From Acidimicrobiales bacterium (lineage in GTDB: Bacteria; Actinomycetota; Acidimicrobiia; Acidimicrobiales; Aldehydirespiratoraceae): a stretch of DNA of 64,000 nucleotides. The stretch is from contig JAWPML010000001.1 of the NCBI GenBank assembly GCA_033344915.1, positions 4,296,263 to 4,360,262 on the forward strand, written 5' to 3'. Numbering within the stretch: the first letter of the stretch is position 1; every line of letters starts with the position of its first letter. Positions 1 through 7,060 of the stretch are shown in pieces. The notes under the pieces are model-generated. The model did no database searches and was not told the origin of the DNA. It was given only the letters and a program-made list of their open reading frames with translations. The translations under genes were made by a program, and so were the position numbers.

Positions 1-654
1 CATCGCATCGAAACCGACGCGGTCGATGCTGCGCTCCAGTCACTCGACCTGGGCACGACGCACCTCGGCGACGGCGGCGAGCTTGATGCTGTCGCCGACA
101 GTGGCCGTGAGCGGCCGGCGCTCGTGTTTGCGTTGGTTGTGAACGCGCTGTTCTTCGTCGGCGAGCTCACCGCAGGGCTGGTGAGCCGGTCGATGGGTCT
201 CGTGGCCGATGCCCTCGACATGGGTGCTGACGCTGCGGTCTATGCGTTGAGTCTTCTCGCTGTTGGCACGAGCACGGTTCGGAAGAACCGGCTCGCTCGA
301 ACAAGCGGCTACCTCCAGTTCGGCCTGGCCGTCGTCGGGCTCGGAGAAGTTGTCCGCAGGTTCGTGAGCGACGACGCGCTGCCCGAGGTCGGGCCGATGA
401 TCGTGGTGTCGCTTCTGGCGCTGGCAGGCAACGTCGCCACACTGGTGGTGTTGCGAAGAGTCCGCTCTAGCGAAGCTCACTTCCAAGCGAGCTGGATCTT
501 CACGGCCAACGACATCAAGGTCAACGCCCTCGTCATCTTCGCCGCGATCGTCGTGGCGTTCACCGACAGCTCGGCACCCGACCTGATCGCAGGAGCAATC
601 ATCTTCACCATCGTCGCCAACGGCGCCCGTCGGATCCTGAAACTGGCGAACTGA
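1..654 (+). CDS. Cation diffusion facilitator-type transporter, 5' end missing
   Basis: The frame is open from base 1, so the gene begins outside the window. The first ~40 visible residues look like the tail of a small HMA-like domain. The membrane part then follows, with the SMGLVADALDMGAD stretch typical of CDF proteins (the Asp pair is the metal site of the second helix) and a further Asp in the TANDIKVNA segment of a later helix. About five hydrophobic segments are visible and it ends RRILKLAN. CDF proteins export divalent metals (Zn, Cd, Co and others) by proton antiport at the cytoplasmic membrane; the exact metal cannot be read here. A GTG at 124 could be taken as a start but would cut off the conserved upstream part. 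It lies in the presumed mobile segment to the left of the tRNA remnant. Confidence 0.8.
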   Translation, partial: HRIETDAVDAALQSLDLGTTHLGDGGELDAVADSGRERPALVFALVVNALFFVGELTAGLVSRSMGLVADALDMGADAAVYALSLLAVGTSTVRKNRLARTSGYLQFGLAVVGLGEVVRRFVSDDALPEVGPMIVVSLLALAGNVATLVVLRRVRSSEAHFQASWIFTANDIKVNALVIFAAIVVAFTDSSAPDLIAGAIIFTIVANGARRILKLAN

Positions 655-825
655 CCCTCACGAGCCAGGGGGACCCCCGCTGCGCCAGTCGGCCGAGTTC
701 TCTTGGTCGCGAGCGTGATCAATCAGCTGCAGTTGGGCTTGCCCTTTCCGCGGACCGGAAGCGCACCGCCCGCGCTCACCTTCAAGCGTAGGACGCCGAG
801 CGCCGCGGCGCCGTACGATGGCAGC

Positions 826-1178
826 GTGAAGGTGTCGCTGCTCACTTCGATGATTGTCCGACCTGGCGGACTGCGGCGGACCGCCTGGGCCAACTCGCTG
901 ACGAGATCCCCGGCTTCGACGTCGAGCGAGTTCTCGTGGATACACCCGAGGCGGCCGAGCGGACCCGTTTCCGGGGTTCGCCCAGCATCCACGTCAACGG
1001 AACTGACCTGTTCGCCGATCCCGAGGCGCCGGTCGGTCTGTCCTGCCGCATCTACCAGACGCCCGATGGAGCAGCCGGGTCACCCACGATCGATCAACTC
1101 CGACGGGCGCTCGAATCAGCCCGTCTTTCGATGACGCCGCCCGGCAGCGGTTGCGTCGACAGGGCTGCCGACGGGTGA
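826..1178 (+). pseudogene. Thioredoxin-like small protein, frameshifted
   Basis: Translation from GTG 826 gives VKVSLLT. Reading then has to move by one base near 846-849 to continue as FDDCPTWRTAADRLGQL and on through RFRGSPSIHVNGTDLF and CRIYQTPDG to the stop at 1178. Joined across the shift, this matches the short thioredoxin-fold proteins common in mercury and metal resistance clusters (TxxDCPxW near the N terminus, GSPT/S...NG in the middle, GLxCRxY near the end). One T is missing relative to the expected ACTTTCGAT. Either the gene is dead or the assembly dropped a base. It lies close behind the cation transporter, fitting a metal-related mobile segment. Confidence 0.6.
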
Positions 1179-1433
1179 CCGATGCCGACTGACCTGGGCG
1201 ACGCCCTCGCCGCGATCGAGCGCTGTTGGCACTCTGAGTGGCCGACACCTGGAAGTGGCGGCTTGCCGCCGAGAACGGCATCCATGCAACACAGATGCAA
1301 CGGCATATCGGCAAACAGCGGAGAACAACGGTCACGGCCGCGCAGCAGCCCGAGCGTCACAAGCCCCGACCTGTCAGGCGAAACCCCGAAAATCGTTGAT
1401 CTGGCAAGGGTTGTGGAGAACAGTCTCAGAGGG
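1179..1433. other. Terminal non-coding part of the integrated element
   Basis: About 250 bases between the broken thioredoxin-like gene and the tRNA remnant. No convincing gene on either strand: open frames here have unconstrained composition and no family signature. I looked for the end of an integrase gene, often found beside such a site, and did not recognise one. Confidence 0.3.
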
Positions 1434-1478
1434 CTCATAACCCGAAGGTCGCAGGTTCAAATCCTGCCCCCGCCACCA
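1434..1478 (+). other. 3' half of a tRNA-Met-like gene, probable attachment site
   Basis: The segment has a CAT anticodon loop (CTCATAA, 1434-1440), the 3' side of the anticodon stem, a perfect 5-bp T-arm (GCAGG 1451-1455, loop TTCAAAT, CCTGC 1463-1467), a 7-nt acceptor strand CCCCGCC (1468-1474) and ACCA (1475-1478). The matching 5' half is absent: no GGCGGGG acceptor strand and no D-arm precede it, and only three anticodon-stem pairs form with the upstream bases. Tyrosine integrases commonly recombine at the anticodon or T-arm of tRNA genes and leave a 3' fragment at the far end of the island. The fragment is followed by a terminator, so the chromosome lies to the right and the island to the left. 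Confidence 0.7.
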
Positions 1479-1491
1479 AAGCTCCTGGTCA

Positions 1492-1519
1492 GAAGGGCCG
1501 CATCTCGGTGCGGCCCTTC
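1492..1519 (+). terminator. Hairpin terminator of the original tRNA gene
   Basis: Perfect 11-bp stem (GAAGGGCCGCA 1492-1502 with TGCGGCCCTTC 1509-1519) around a 6-nt loop, 14 nt after the CCA of the tRNA fragment. Its position suggests the native tRNA terminator, now separated from an intact tRNA. Confidence 0.65.
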
Positions 1520-1685
1520 GCCGCGTCCCGCGATCTCACACCCAGCCTGTTGAGATCCGTCGTCCGCACGGCTTCTGAACAGCAGATTCGTCCGCGACCT
1601 TCGGACTGGTTGCCCGACGAAACCGCGGCCCTCGGCTCTCCCAGCCACGTCGTCTGTCGTGGGCTGGGTCGCAGCGGGAGGGCGT

Positions 1686-1754
1686 CTACAGGAGCCCGGT
1701 GACGGGCGCCACCGTCGACGCCCAGGGGGATCCCGGTTCGATGAAGGCGGTCAT
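1686..1754 (-). pseudogene. 22-residue coupled fragment downstream of VOC gene
   Basis: A short frame begins ATG at 1754-1752, sharing the ATGA overlap with the stop of the upstream VOC gene and preceded by a strong GAGGAGG site. It reads MTAFIEPGSPWASTVAPVTG and stops after two more Leu. The excellent start signals for only 22 codons suggest the stump of a longer gene whose remainder was lost near the island border. A real small peptide cannot be excluded. Confidence 0.35.
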
Positions 1755-2272
1755 GACGGTGCCTCCTCGATGTCGGCCACGACAGTGCTGGCGGTGGGCA
1801 CGCCCGACCAGCGGGCGAGCTCGCCGGCGAGGTCGAGGTGCTCGACCGGGGCCGTGTGCTCGAACTCGCCCCAGGCGTCGCGGGGCAGCATCCACATCAG
1901 CTCGAACTCGTTGCCGTCAGGGTCGGCGCCGTAGATGCTCTTGGTGGCGCCGTGGCTGGACTCGCCGGTGTAGGCGCCGGCATCGAGCAGCGTTTGGCGG
2001 GCGGCGGCCAGCTCGTCGATGGTGTCGAGCTGCCAGGCCAGGTGGTAGAGGCCGTTGGCGCCGCGCCGCTTCGGACCGGACGCAGTGCCGACGCCGAACA
2101 GACCGAGGTCATGATGGTTCCCCGAACGCAAGGAACGAAGGAAAGCGGCGTTGGCGCGGGGCTCGCGGGCGATGACCTCCATCCCGAACACGTCGGTGTA
2201 GAAGCGCACCGACCGTTCGAGATCGGCGACGAAGAGCACTGCGTGGTTGAGGCGAACGGGGGAAACGGCCAT
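1751..2272 (-). CDS. VOC family protein (glyoxalase/dioxygenase fold)
   Basis: 173 residues starting at ATG 2272 (GAAAGGGG six bases upstream); in-frame codons further upstream lack a ribosome site. The N-terminal half has LNHAVLFVADLERSVRFYTD, the opening strand-helix of a VOC module with its metal-binding His, and the second half has YHLAWQLDT and DPDGNEFELMW with further His/Glu ligands. VOC proteins are metal-dependent lyases, isomerases or dioxygenases, or bind antibiotics; the substrate cannot be told from sequence. The stop overlaps a short coupled fragment. It is probably cytoplasmic. Confidence 0.8.
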   Translation of the reverse strand: MAVSPVRLNHAVLFVADLERSVRFYTDVFGMEVIAREPRANAAFLRSLRSGNHHDLGLFGVGTASGPKRRGANGLYHLAWQLDTIDELAAARQTLLDAGAYTGESSHGATKSIYGADPDGNEFELMWMLPRDAWGEFEHTAPVEHLDLAGELARWSGVPTASTVVADIEEAPS

Positions 2273-2356
2273 CGGATGGCCCCTTTCTGTGGAGTTGGGT
2301 GGACCGGGTGTCAGCCGGTCCACCGCAGTTGCTGTCGGCTGTCGGTTGTGCGTGGA

Positions 2357-3079
2357 TCACATGGTGTCGACCGCGAGACCGATGTGACTGAAGTAGTTGA
2401 ATGCGCCGAAGAGCAGGAAGATCCACCCAGCGATGCTCAGCGTCCAGCCCGCGATGACGCGAGCTCGATCATTGCCTGCGATCGCGCTCGGTGTGGCGAG
2501 AGCGCCGACGCTGGTGAGGGCGTAGAGGCCCGAGATGAACGTCGGCTCGAGCCATGGGTGAAGCCCGGCGACCCAGCCGCTCACCGGCTCTTGGGGCGGC
2601 GCCGTGAAGAGCTGGTTCGACATTCCGGCCGCCGCGATGGCCAGGAGCGACAGGCCAGCGCCGATGATGACCGGCGCCATCGGCCGAGCGATGGCCGCGG
2701 CTCGCGCGATCACATCACCGTCGTCGAGAAGCTGTCTGCCGCGACGCCACGCGAAGGTCGCGACCGCGAGCAGCATGAAGCCGAACAGAAGGGCCGGTTC
2801 TCCGAAGATGATGTTGTCGAAGGAGAAGTCCGGCGCCAAGGGCCACGTCAGGGTCATGTGCAGACCCGTGGTGACAAGGATCGAGCCGAGCACGCCGAAC
2901 GCCAGGGCATAGCCATCAGCGGAGGTGTCGGAGCGGTTGGTGAGCAGATCACGAGCGAGCCGGACGAGCAGGACGAGACCAGCCCCAGCGGCGAGCGCCA
3001 TGATCGTGTTGTAGGTCGGGAGGTTCTCCCAGTCGATGACGAGGTCGGACTGCGCCAGGACCGAGCCGCCAGTGCCAAT
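2357..3079 (-). CDS. DUF981-like multi-pass membrane protein
   Basis: Seven or so hydrophobic segments follow a conserved N-terminal IDWENLPTYNTIMALAAG, the signature opening of DUF981 membrane proteins (function unknown). Other landmarks are FGEPALLFGFML and LHPWLEPTFISGLYAL. The start is unresolved. The frame is open back to GTG 3136, but that codon lies inside the hairpin that ends the upstream gene. After the hairpin there is an AAAGGA site yet no ATG, GTG or TTG in frame; only ATT (3079) and CTG (3058) are available, and TTG 3078 is out of frame. The coordinates use the ATT and should be read as approximate at that end. Confidence 0.65.
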   Translation of the reverse strand: MGTGGSVLAQSDLVIDWENLPTYNTIMALAAGAGLVLLVRLARDLLTNRSDTSADGYALAFGVLGSILVTTGLHMTLTWPLAPDFSFDNIIFGEPALLFGFMLLAVATFAWRRGRQLLDDGDVIARAAAIARPMAPVIIGAGLSLLAIAAAGMSNQLFTAPPQEPVSGWVAGLHPWLEPTFISGLYALTSVGALATPSAIAGNDRARVIAGWTLSIAGWIFLLFGAFNYFSHIGLAVDTM

Positions 3080-3110
3080 TTCGTACCTGTCAGTTCCTTT
3101 CTCGGGGGCG

Positions 3111-3140
3111 GCGGGTGGAGCGGAGGCTCGCTCCACCCGC
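3111..3140 (-). terminator. Hairpin terminator after yceI-like gene
   Basis: A perfect 12-bp inverted repeat (GCGGGTGGAGCG / CGCTCCACCCGC) with a 6-nt loop starts eight bases after the YceI stop on the minus strand. There is no T-run, which is common in actinobacterial terminators. It separates the YceI gene from the DUF981 gene. Confidence 0.55.
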
Positions 3141-3147
3141 CTGGTGG

Positions 3148-3714
3148 TCAGTTGGCGTCGCTGATGCGGATGGCGGACACCTCGAACTCGAGGGTGACCT
3201 TCTCGCTGACGAGGACGCCGCCGGCTTCGAGGGGGGCGTTCCAGCTGAGGCCCCAGTCCTTGCGGTTGACCTTGGTGGCACCTTCGAGGCCGATACGGGT
3301 GTTGCCGAAGGGGTCGACGGCGGTGCCGGTGTACTCGAAGTCCACGGTGACGGGCTTGGTGACGCCCTTGATCGTCAGGTCGCCGGTGACCTGGTAGTTC
3401 TCGGCGTCGACCTGCTCGACGGCAGTGGAGGTGAACCGGATCTCGGGGTGGTTCTCCATGTCGAAGAAGTCGTTGCTCTTGAGGTGGCCGTCGCGATCGG
3501 CGTTGCGGGTGTCGATGCTCTCGGCCTTGATGGTCAGCTCGACGGTGGAGTTCTCGGGGTGCTCGGCGTCGAAGTAGCCGGAGCCGTCGAACTCGTTGAA
3601 GTTGCCGCGGACCTTGGTGACCATGGCGTGGCGGGCGACGAACCCGATCCGGCTGTGGGTCGGATCGATCGTGTAGCTGCCGGTCAGGCTGGCCGGGGCG
3701 GTGGTGGTGCTCAT
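3148..3714 (-). CDS. YceI family lipid-binding protein
   Basis: 188 residues from ATG 3714 (TGAGGAG upstream). The sequence is a full YceI domain: GSYTIDPTHSRIGFVARHAM at the start, SGYFDAEHPENSTVELTIKA, then HPEIRFTST and GDLTIKGVTKPVTVDFEY. YceI proteins form a lipocalin-like barrel that binds long polyprenoid lipids. There is no signal peptide here, so this one is cytoplasmic, unlike periplasmic E. coli YceI. It diverges from a MarR regulator across a region with a clear dyad, suggesting control by that regulator. Confidence 0.9.
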   Translation of the reverse strand: MSTTTAPASLTGSYTIDPTHSRIGFVARHAMVTKVRGNFNEFDGSGYFDAEHPENSTVELTIKAESIDTRNADRDGHLKSNDFFDMENHPEIRFTSTAVEQVDAENYQVTGDLTIKGVTKPVTVDFEYTGTAVDPFGNTRIGLEGATKVNRKDWGLSWNAPLEAGGVLVSEKVTLEFEVSAIRISDAN

Positions 3715-3736
3715 TGTCGTGTTCTCCTCAGTTGGT

Positions 3737-3791
3737 TGATGTCTCACCTAATTGGTGGACACATCATCTACTAACTCGGATGACATGTCAA
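3737..3791. promoter_or_regulatory. Divergent promoter region with MarR-type dyad
   Basis: A long imperfect dyad spans 3737-3766 (TGATGTCTCACC - TAATT - GGTGGACACATCA). A 10-bp palindrome TGACATGTCA sits at 3781-3790, and with 3791 it supplies a minus-strand TTGACA -35 (3786-3791). A weak minus-strand -10 falls inside the dyad at the usual distance. This fits a MarR repressor blocking its own gene and yceI. The -10 assignment is tentative. Confidence 0.45.
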
Positions 3792-3803
3792 CTATTCCGC
3801 GGT

Positions 3804-4301
3804 ATGGTGATTTCCATGGACGACGTCAAGTGGCTGAGCGAGCGTGAGGAGCAGGCGTGGCGGGGCCTGCAGTTGATGCAGATGCGCCTCGAGCGCGAGC
3901 TCGCCCGTCAGCTCGCCGTCGACTCTGGGCTCTCCTACCCGGACTATCTGGTAATGGTCGCGCTCACCGACCGGCCCGACGGGCGGATGCGGCTCTTCGA
4001 GCTGGGCAGCTTCCTCGGCTGGGAGAAGAGCCGGCTGTCCCACCACGTCGCCCGCATGGTCAAGCGTGAACTCGTGGACAAGGAGCCCTGCGATGACGAC
4101 CGCCGCGGCGCGTTCGTCGTGATCACCCACAAGGGCCGGGCAGAGATCGAAGCTGCCGCCCCCGGTCACCTCGCCACGGTTCGCCGTCTCTTCGTCGACC
4201 ACCTCGACACAGATCAGCTCGACCAGATCGCCGACATCGCCGAGACCGTGCTCGCATCCCTCGACCTCGACGAGTGCGACCCCACCAAGCGTGCGCACTG
4301 A
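3804..4301 (+). CDS. MarR family transcriptional regulator
   Basis: About 165 residues; ATG 3804 and ATG 3816 are both possible starts. The winged-helix domain is clear: LSYPDYLVMVAL, then LFELGSFLGWEKSRLSHHVARM as the recognition helix region, and DDDRRGAFVVITHKGRAEIEAA as the wing. MarR proteins bind palindromic operators as dimers and release DNA on binding small phenolic ligands or on oxidation. No Cys lies in the DNA-binding part, so ligand control is likelier. It is divergent from yceI and probably represses it and itself. Confidence 0.85.
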   Translation: MVISMDDVKWLSEREEQAWRGLQLMQMRLERELARQLAVDSGLSYPDYLVMVALTDRPDGRMRLFELGSFLGWEKSRLSHHVARMVKRELVDKEPCDDDRRGAFVVITHKGRAEIEAAAPGHLATVRRLFVDHLDTDQLDQIADIAETVLASLDLDECDPTKRAH

Positions 4302-4315
4302 GAAGGGAGCAAGAC

Positions 4316-4510
4316 GTGACCGGCACCGAACGATGGCCCTCGATCCTCGTCGGTGAGTGGCAGGACACTCGCGGCACGCTGCCGCTCTATCCCAGCAGGT
4401 GGTGGGCAAGATGTGACTTGCCAACGAGTCGCTCCTCAACGACTGGGTGGAACTCCAGCCGGTACCTGACCACCCGAGGGCTCTCGACGAGGTCGCTGCC
4501 GAGCTTGGGC
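4316..4510 (+). pseudogene. Degraded N-terminal part of a DUF5996-like gene
   Basis: GAAGGGAG precedes GTG 4316, which reads VTGTERWPSILVGEWQDTRG, the opening pattern of DUF5996 proteins (WPxLP...WxDT...TLHxxxQIVGK). The next conserved block, QVVGKM and LANESLLNDW, lies in a second frame. A third piece, SRYLTTRGLST, resembling the family's YVTARGLTTS, lies back in the first frame. No single frame carries all of it, and the rest of the family is missing before the convergent LuxR gene. I read it as a remnant with at least two frameshifts. Confidence 0.4.
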
Positions 4511-4514
4511 GCGG

Positions 4515-6692
4515 TCAGAGGAGACCGGCGTCGCGGGCGGCTTGGACGGCGGCCTTGCGGTCGCCGGTGCCGAGCTTGCGGTAGATCGCCCTGCAGTGGG
4601 TCTTCACGGTGTTGAGCGAGACGTAGAGCTCGTCGGCGATCTCGCGTTGGGACATCGCGGAGGGGAGATAGCGCAGGACGGCGAGTTCCCGGTCGGTCAG
4701 GTCCTCGACGAGCGCGGGCGCGACCGGTTGCGGTGTGCTGACCTGGTGACGGGCCTCGACGCGGGCGAGGTACCGGCCGGCGATGCCGGGGTCGGGGCAC
4801 TGGTCGATGACGCGTCTCGCCTCGGCGATGAGGTCGGCGCCGTCGGGATGGTCGTGGTGACAGAGCACGTCGCCGCCACTGGCGAGGGCGTAGGCGTGCG
4901 TGATGCGTTCGGGTGAGCGGCGGGCGAGTTCGACGCCCCGTCGGGCTGCGGTGACGGCGTCGTCGGCCTCGTCGGTGGTGCGGGCGACGACGCTGTGGGC
5001 GAGTGCGGTCTGGGTGAGATCGCCGAGCCCGTGTCGGGTGGCAACGTCGATGGCGCGTGCGGCCTCGGCATGCGCGGCCGAGGTGTCGTTGCGTTCGATG
5101 TGGGCGACGGCGGAAAGGACGGGGGCGACGGCTTGGACGAAGGAGTGCCCCTCGTCGGGCGCCGTGCGTTCGGCCTGCTCGAGGAATGGGCGGGCGCCGT
5201 CGAAGTCACCGGCCCAGACATAGGCCCCGCCGAGGGTCATGGCCTGGGTCGACTCGAACGGTTCGTCAGCGGCGCGAGCTTCGGCGAGCGCGTCGGCGAC
5301 GTTGCCGGTCGCCAGGTTGGTCATGATCGCGAGCGCAACGATGAGCCCGGCTTCGTCATCGCCGGGGTCCAGGCTGCGGGCCCGCTCCAGGCACCGATGC
5401 GACTCGGCGAAGCGTCCGGTGAAGAACGCGATGTAGCCCTGGACCACGAGCGCGCCGGCGTGTTCTTCGGCAAGGGGTCCGAGCCGGGCGACCTGGTCGG
5501 CGACGGTGCGGAGCTGGCCTCGGTTCATCAGGTCGGTGGCCTCGTCGTAGATGAGGTCGGCCGCGATGGCCAGCTCCCCGGCGGCGAGGTAGTGCTCGAC
5601 CGCGTCGTGGGCGTCGCCGTGCTCGTGATGCCATCGCGCGGCCTGCCGGTGGGCGTCGGTGAGGTCGAGGGACGATTGGTCGGCGTCGAGGCGGAGGACG
5701 TCGCCGAGGAGGTGGTGGTAGCGGAACCAGGTGCCGGTGCGGTCCAGGCTGATGAGCAACTGATTGTTCGCCGCCGTCTCGTGCAGCCATCGGGCGCCGT
5801 CGCTCGTGCCGCAGACGGCATCGATGAGCGGCCCGCACATGCGATCGAGAATCGCGGTGCGCATCATTCGCGTGCGGTCGCCTTCGTCGACCTGCGACAG
5901 GTACTCCTCGGTGAGGTAATCGACCACGAGACGGTCGTCGCCCTGGAACGCGTGCACGAAGTCGTCGTGGTCGTCGCTGGCCCGCAGCGACAGTCCGGCG
6001 AGCACCAGGCCGGCCGCCCAGCCTTCGGTGCGTTCACAGAGTGCGTCGGCGTGCTGAGCAGTGATGTCCGGGTCGGCGTCGCGGAGCAGCAGTTCGGCTT
6101 CGGTCGGCGCGAAGTTCAGCGCGTCGGCGCGCACTTCGACGAGCTGGGAACGCACCCGCAGCCTCGAGAGCCGGATCGAGGGATCGAGGCGGGTCGCCAG
6201 CACCAGCATGAACGTCGGTGGCGCCAGTTCGATCAGGGACTCGATCGCGTCGTCGATGGCCGGGTTCGCGACCAGGTGATAGTCGTCGATCACCAGGGTC
6301 GCCGGGTCTGCGCCGGCGAGGGCATTGACGAGCCGCTCCAGCAACGGCCCCGCGTCGCCGGCAGCGGACGCGACAGCTGGGCCGACCGTCTCGGCGATGT
6401 CGGGCACGAGGCCTGCGAGGGCACCGACAACGTGACCCCAGAAGCGGGCCGGATCCCGGTCGGCCGGGTCGGCCTGAAGCCACGCGCCGTCGTCTCTCGC
6501 CGCCTGCCAACCTGCGAGCAACGTCGACTTCCCGGATCCCGCCGGCGCACTGACCAGCACCACCCGAACCGCAGGATCGGCCACCGCAGCATCCAACACG
6601 GTGTGCAGCCGCGGCCGGGCGATCAGCTGCGCCGGCAAGGTCGGCGCGCTCAGCTTCGTCGCTACGAGATCGCTTCCACCGGCCGCCTCCAT
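4515..6692 (-). CDS. LAL/MalT-type LuxR transcriptional regulator with ATPase domain
   Basis: 725 residues. The N-terminal NTPase has a Walker A motif SAPAGSGKST (about residues 48-57) and a Walker B-like ATLVIDDYHLV. The middle is helical and Ala-rich, like the TPR-type sensor arm of MalT. The C terminus is a LuxR helix-turn-helix (LTDRELAVLRYLP...ISQREIADELYVSLNTVK pattern, ending near residue 725). LAL regulators hydrolyse ATP and bind an inducer through the TPR arm before activating transcription. It diverges from a gene set beginning with an 80-residue protein and DUF4386-like membrane genes. A 20-bp palindrome in the shared promoter region is a plausible target. Confidence 0.9.
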   Translation of the reverse strand: MEAAGGSDLVATKLSAPTLPAQLIARPRLHTVLDAAVADPAVRVVLVSAPAGSGKSTLLAGWQAARDDGAWLQADPADRDPARFWGHVVGALAGLVPDIAETVGPAVASAAGDAGPLLERLVNALAGADPATLVIDDYHLVANPAIDDAIESLIELAPPTFMLVLATRLDPSIRLSRLRVRSQLVEVRADALNFAPTEAELLLRDADPDITAQHADALCERTEGWAAGLVLAGLSLRASDDHDDFVHAFQGDDRLVVDYLTEEYLSQVDEGDRTRMMRTAILDRMCGPLIDAVCGTSDGARWLHETAANNQLLISLDRTGTWFRYHHLLGDVLRLDADQSSLDLTDAHRQAARWHHEHGDAHDAVEHYLAAGELAIAADLIYDEATDLMNRGQLRTVADQVARLGPLAEEHAGALVVQGYIAFFTGRFAESHRCLERARSLDPGDDEAGLIVALAIMTNLATGNVADALAEARAADEPFESTQAMTLGGAYVWAGDFDGARPFLEQAERTAPDEGHSFVQAVAPVLSAVAHIERNDTSAAHAEAARAIDVATRHGLGDLTQTALAHSVVARTTDEADDAVTAARRGVELARRSPERITHAYALASGGDVLCHHDHPDGADLIAEARRVIDQCPDPGIAGRYLARVEARHQVSTPQPVAPALVEDLTDRELAVLRYLPSAMSQREIADELYVSLNTVKTHCRAIYRKLGTGDRKAAVQAARDAGLL

Positions 6693-6740
6693 GACCGCAA
6701 GCGTATTGGGCGACAGGCGTGCGGAGCAGGCTCGGGGGTG

Positions 6741-6760
6741 GATCTCACCCGGGTGAGATC
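6741..6760. promoter_or_regulatory. 20-bp perfect palindrome between LAL regulator and divergent operon
   Basis: GATCTCACCC followed directly by its exact complement GGGTGAGATC. It lies about 50 bases from each start codon (6692 minus, 6809 plus). Position and symmetry suggest a dimeric regulator site. Confidence 0.5.
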
Positions 6761-6808
6761 GAGCGACGAGCGAAGACCCATCACCCCCTCCTCCATGACA
6801 GTGGCGCC

Positions 6809-7051
6809 ATGAACGAAACGATCACCTACGAGATCGTCATTCGAGGCAACGCCAGCGAACGAGTGCTCGGTGCCCTTCGGGACGACTTCACGATCGAAGC
6901 CACCGACGCCGGAACCACTCGGCTGACCGGCCCGATCCGTGATGCCGCCCACCTCCACGGCGTCGTCACCCATCTGACGTCGCTCGCGATCGACATCGTC
7001 AGCTTCTGGCCGACCGAACCCGACGTCCCCCAACCCGACCAATCCACCTGA
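6809..7051 (+). CDS. Small conserved-looking protein, 80 residues, function unknown
   Basis: It starts at ATG 6809 and reads MNETITYEIVIRGNASERVL, with alternating strand-like and helical stretches, and ends in a Pro/Asp-rich tail. There are no transmembrane segments or Cys. It sits first in a plus-strand operon, ten bases before the DUF4386-like gene and divergent from the LAL regulator. I do not recognise a named family. The ribosome site is weak. Confidence 0.55.
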   Translation: MNETITYEIVIRGNASERVLGALRDDFTIEATDAGTTRLTGPIRDAAHLHGVVTHLTSLAIDIVSFWPTEPDVPQPDQST

Positions 7052-7060
7052 AAGGAAACC

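Noticed and set aside
1390-1478. A complete tRNA-Met gene
   Set aside because: There is no 5' acceptor strand or D-arm upstream and the anticodon stem pairs only three bases with the upstream sequence; only the 3' half is present.
1838-3397. A 519-residue plus-strand open frame
   Set aside because: It is antisense to the VOC, DUF981 and YceI genes, has charged low-complexity composition and no family signature.
4995-6812. A 605-residue open frame antisense to the LAL regulator
   Set aside because: Gly/Arg/Glu-rich shadow of GC-rich codons; the minus-strand gene has full Walker and LuxR motifs.
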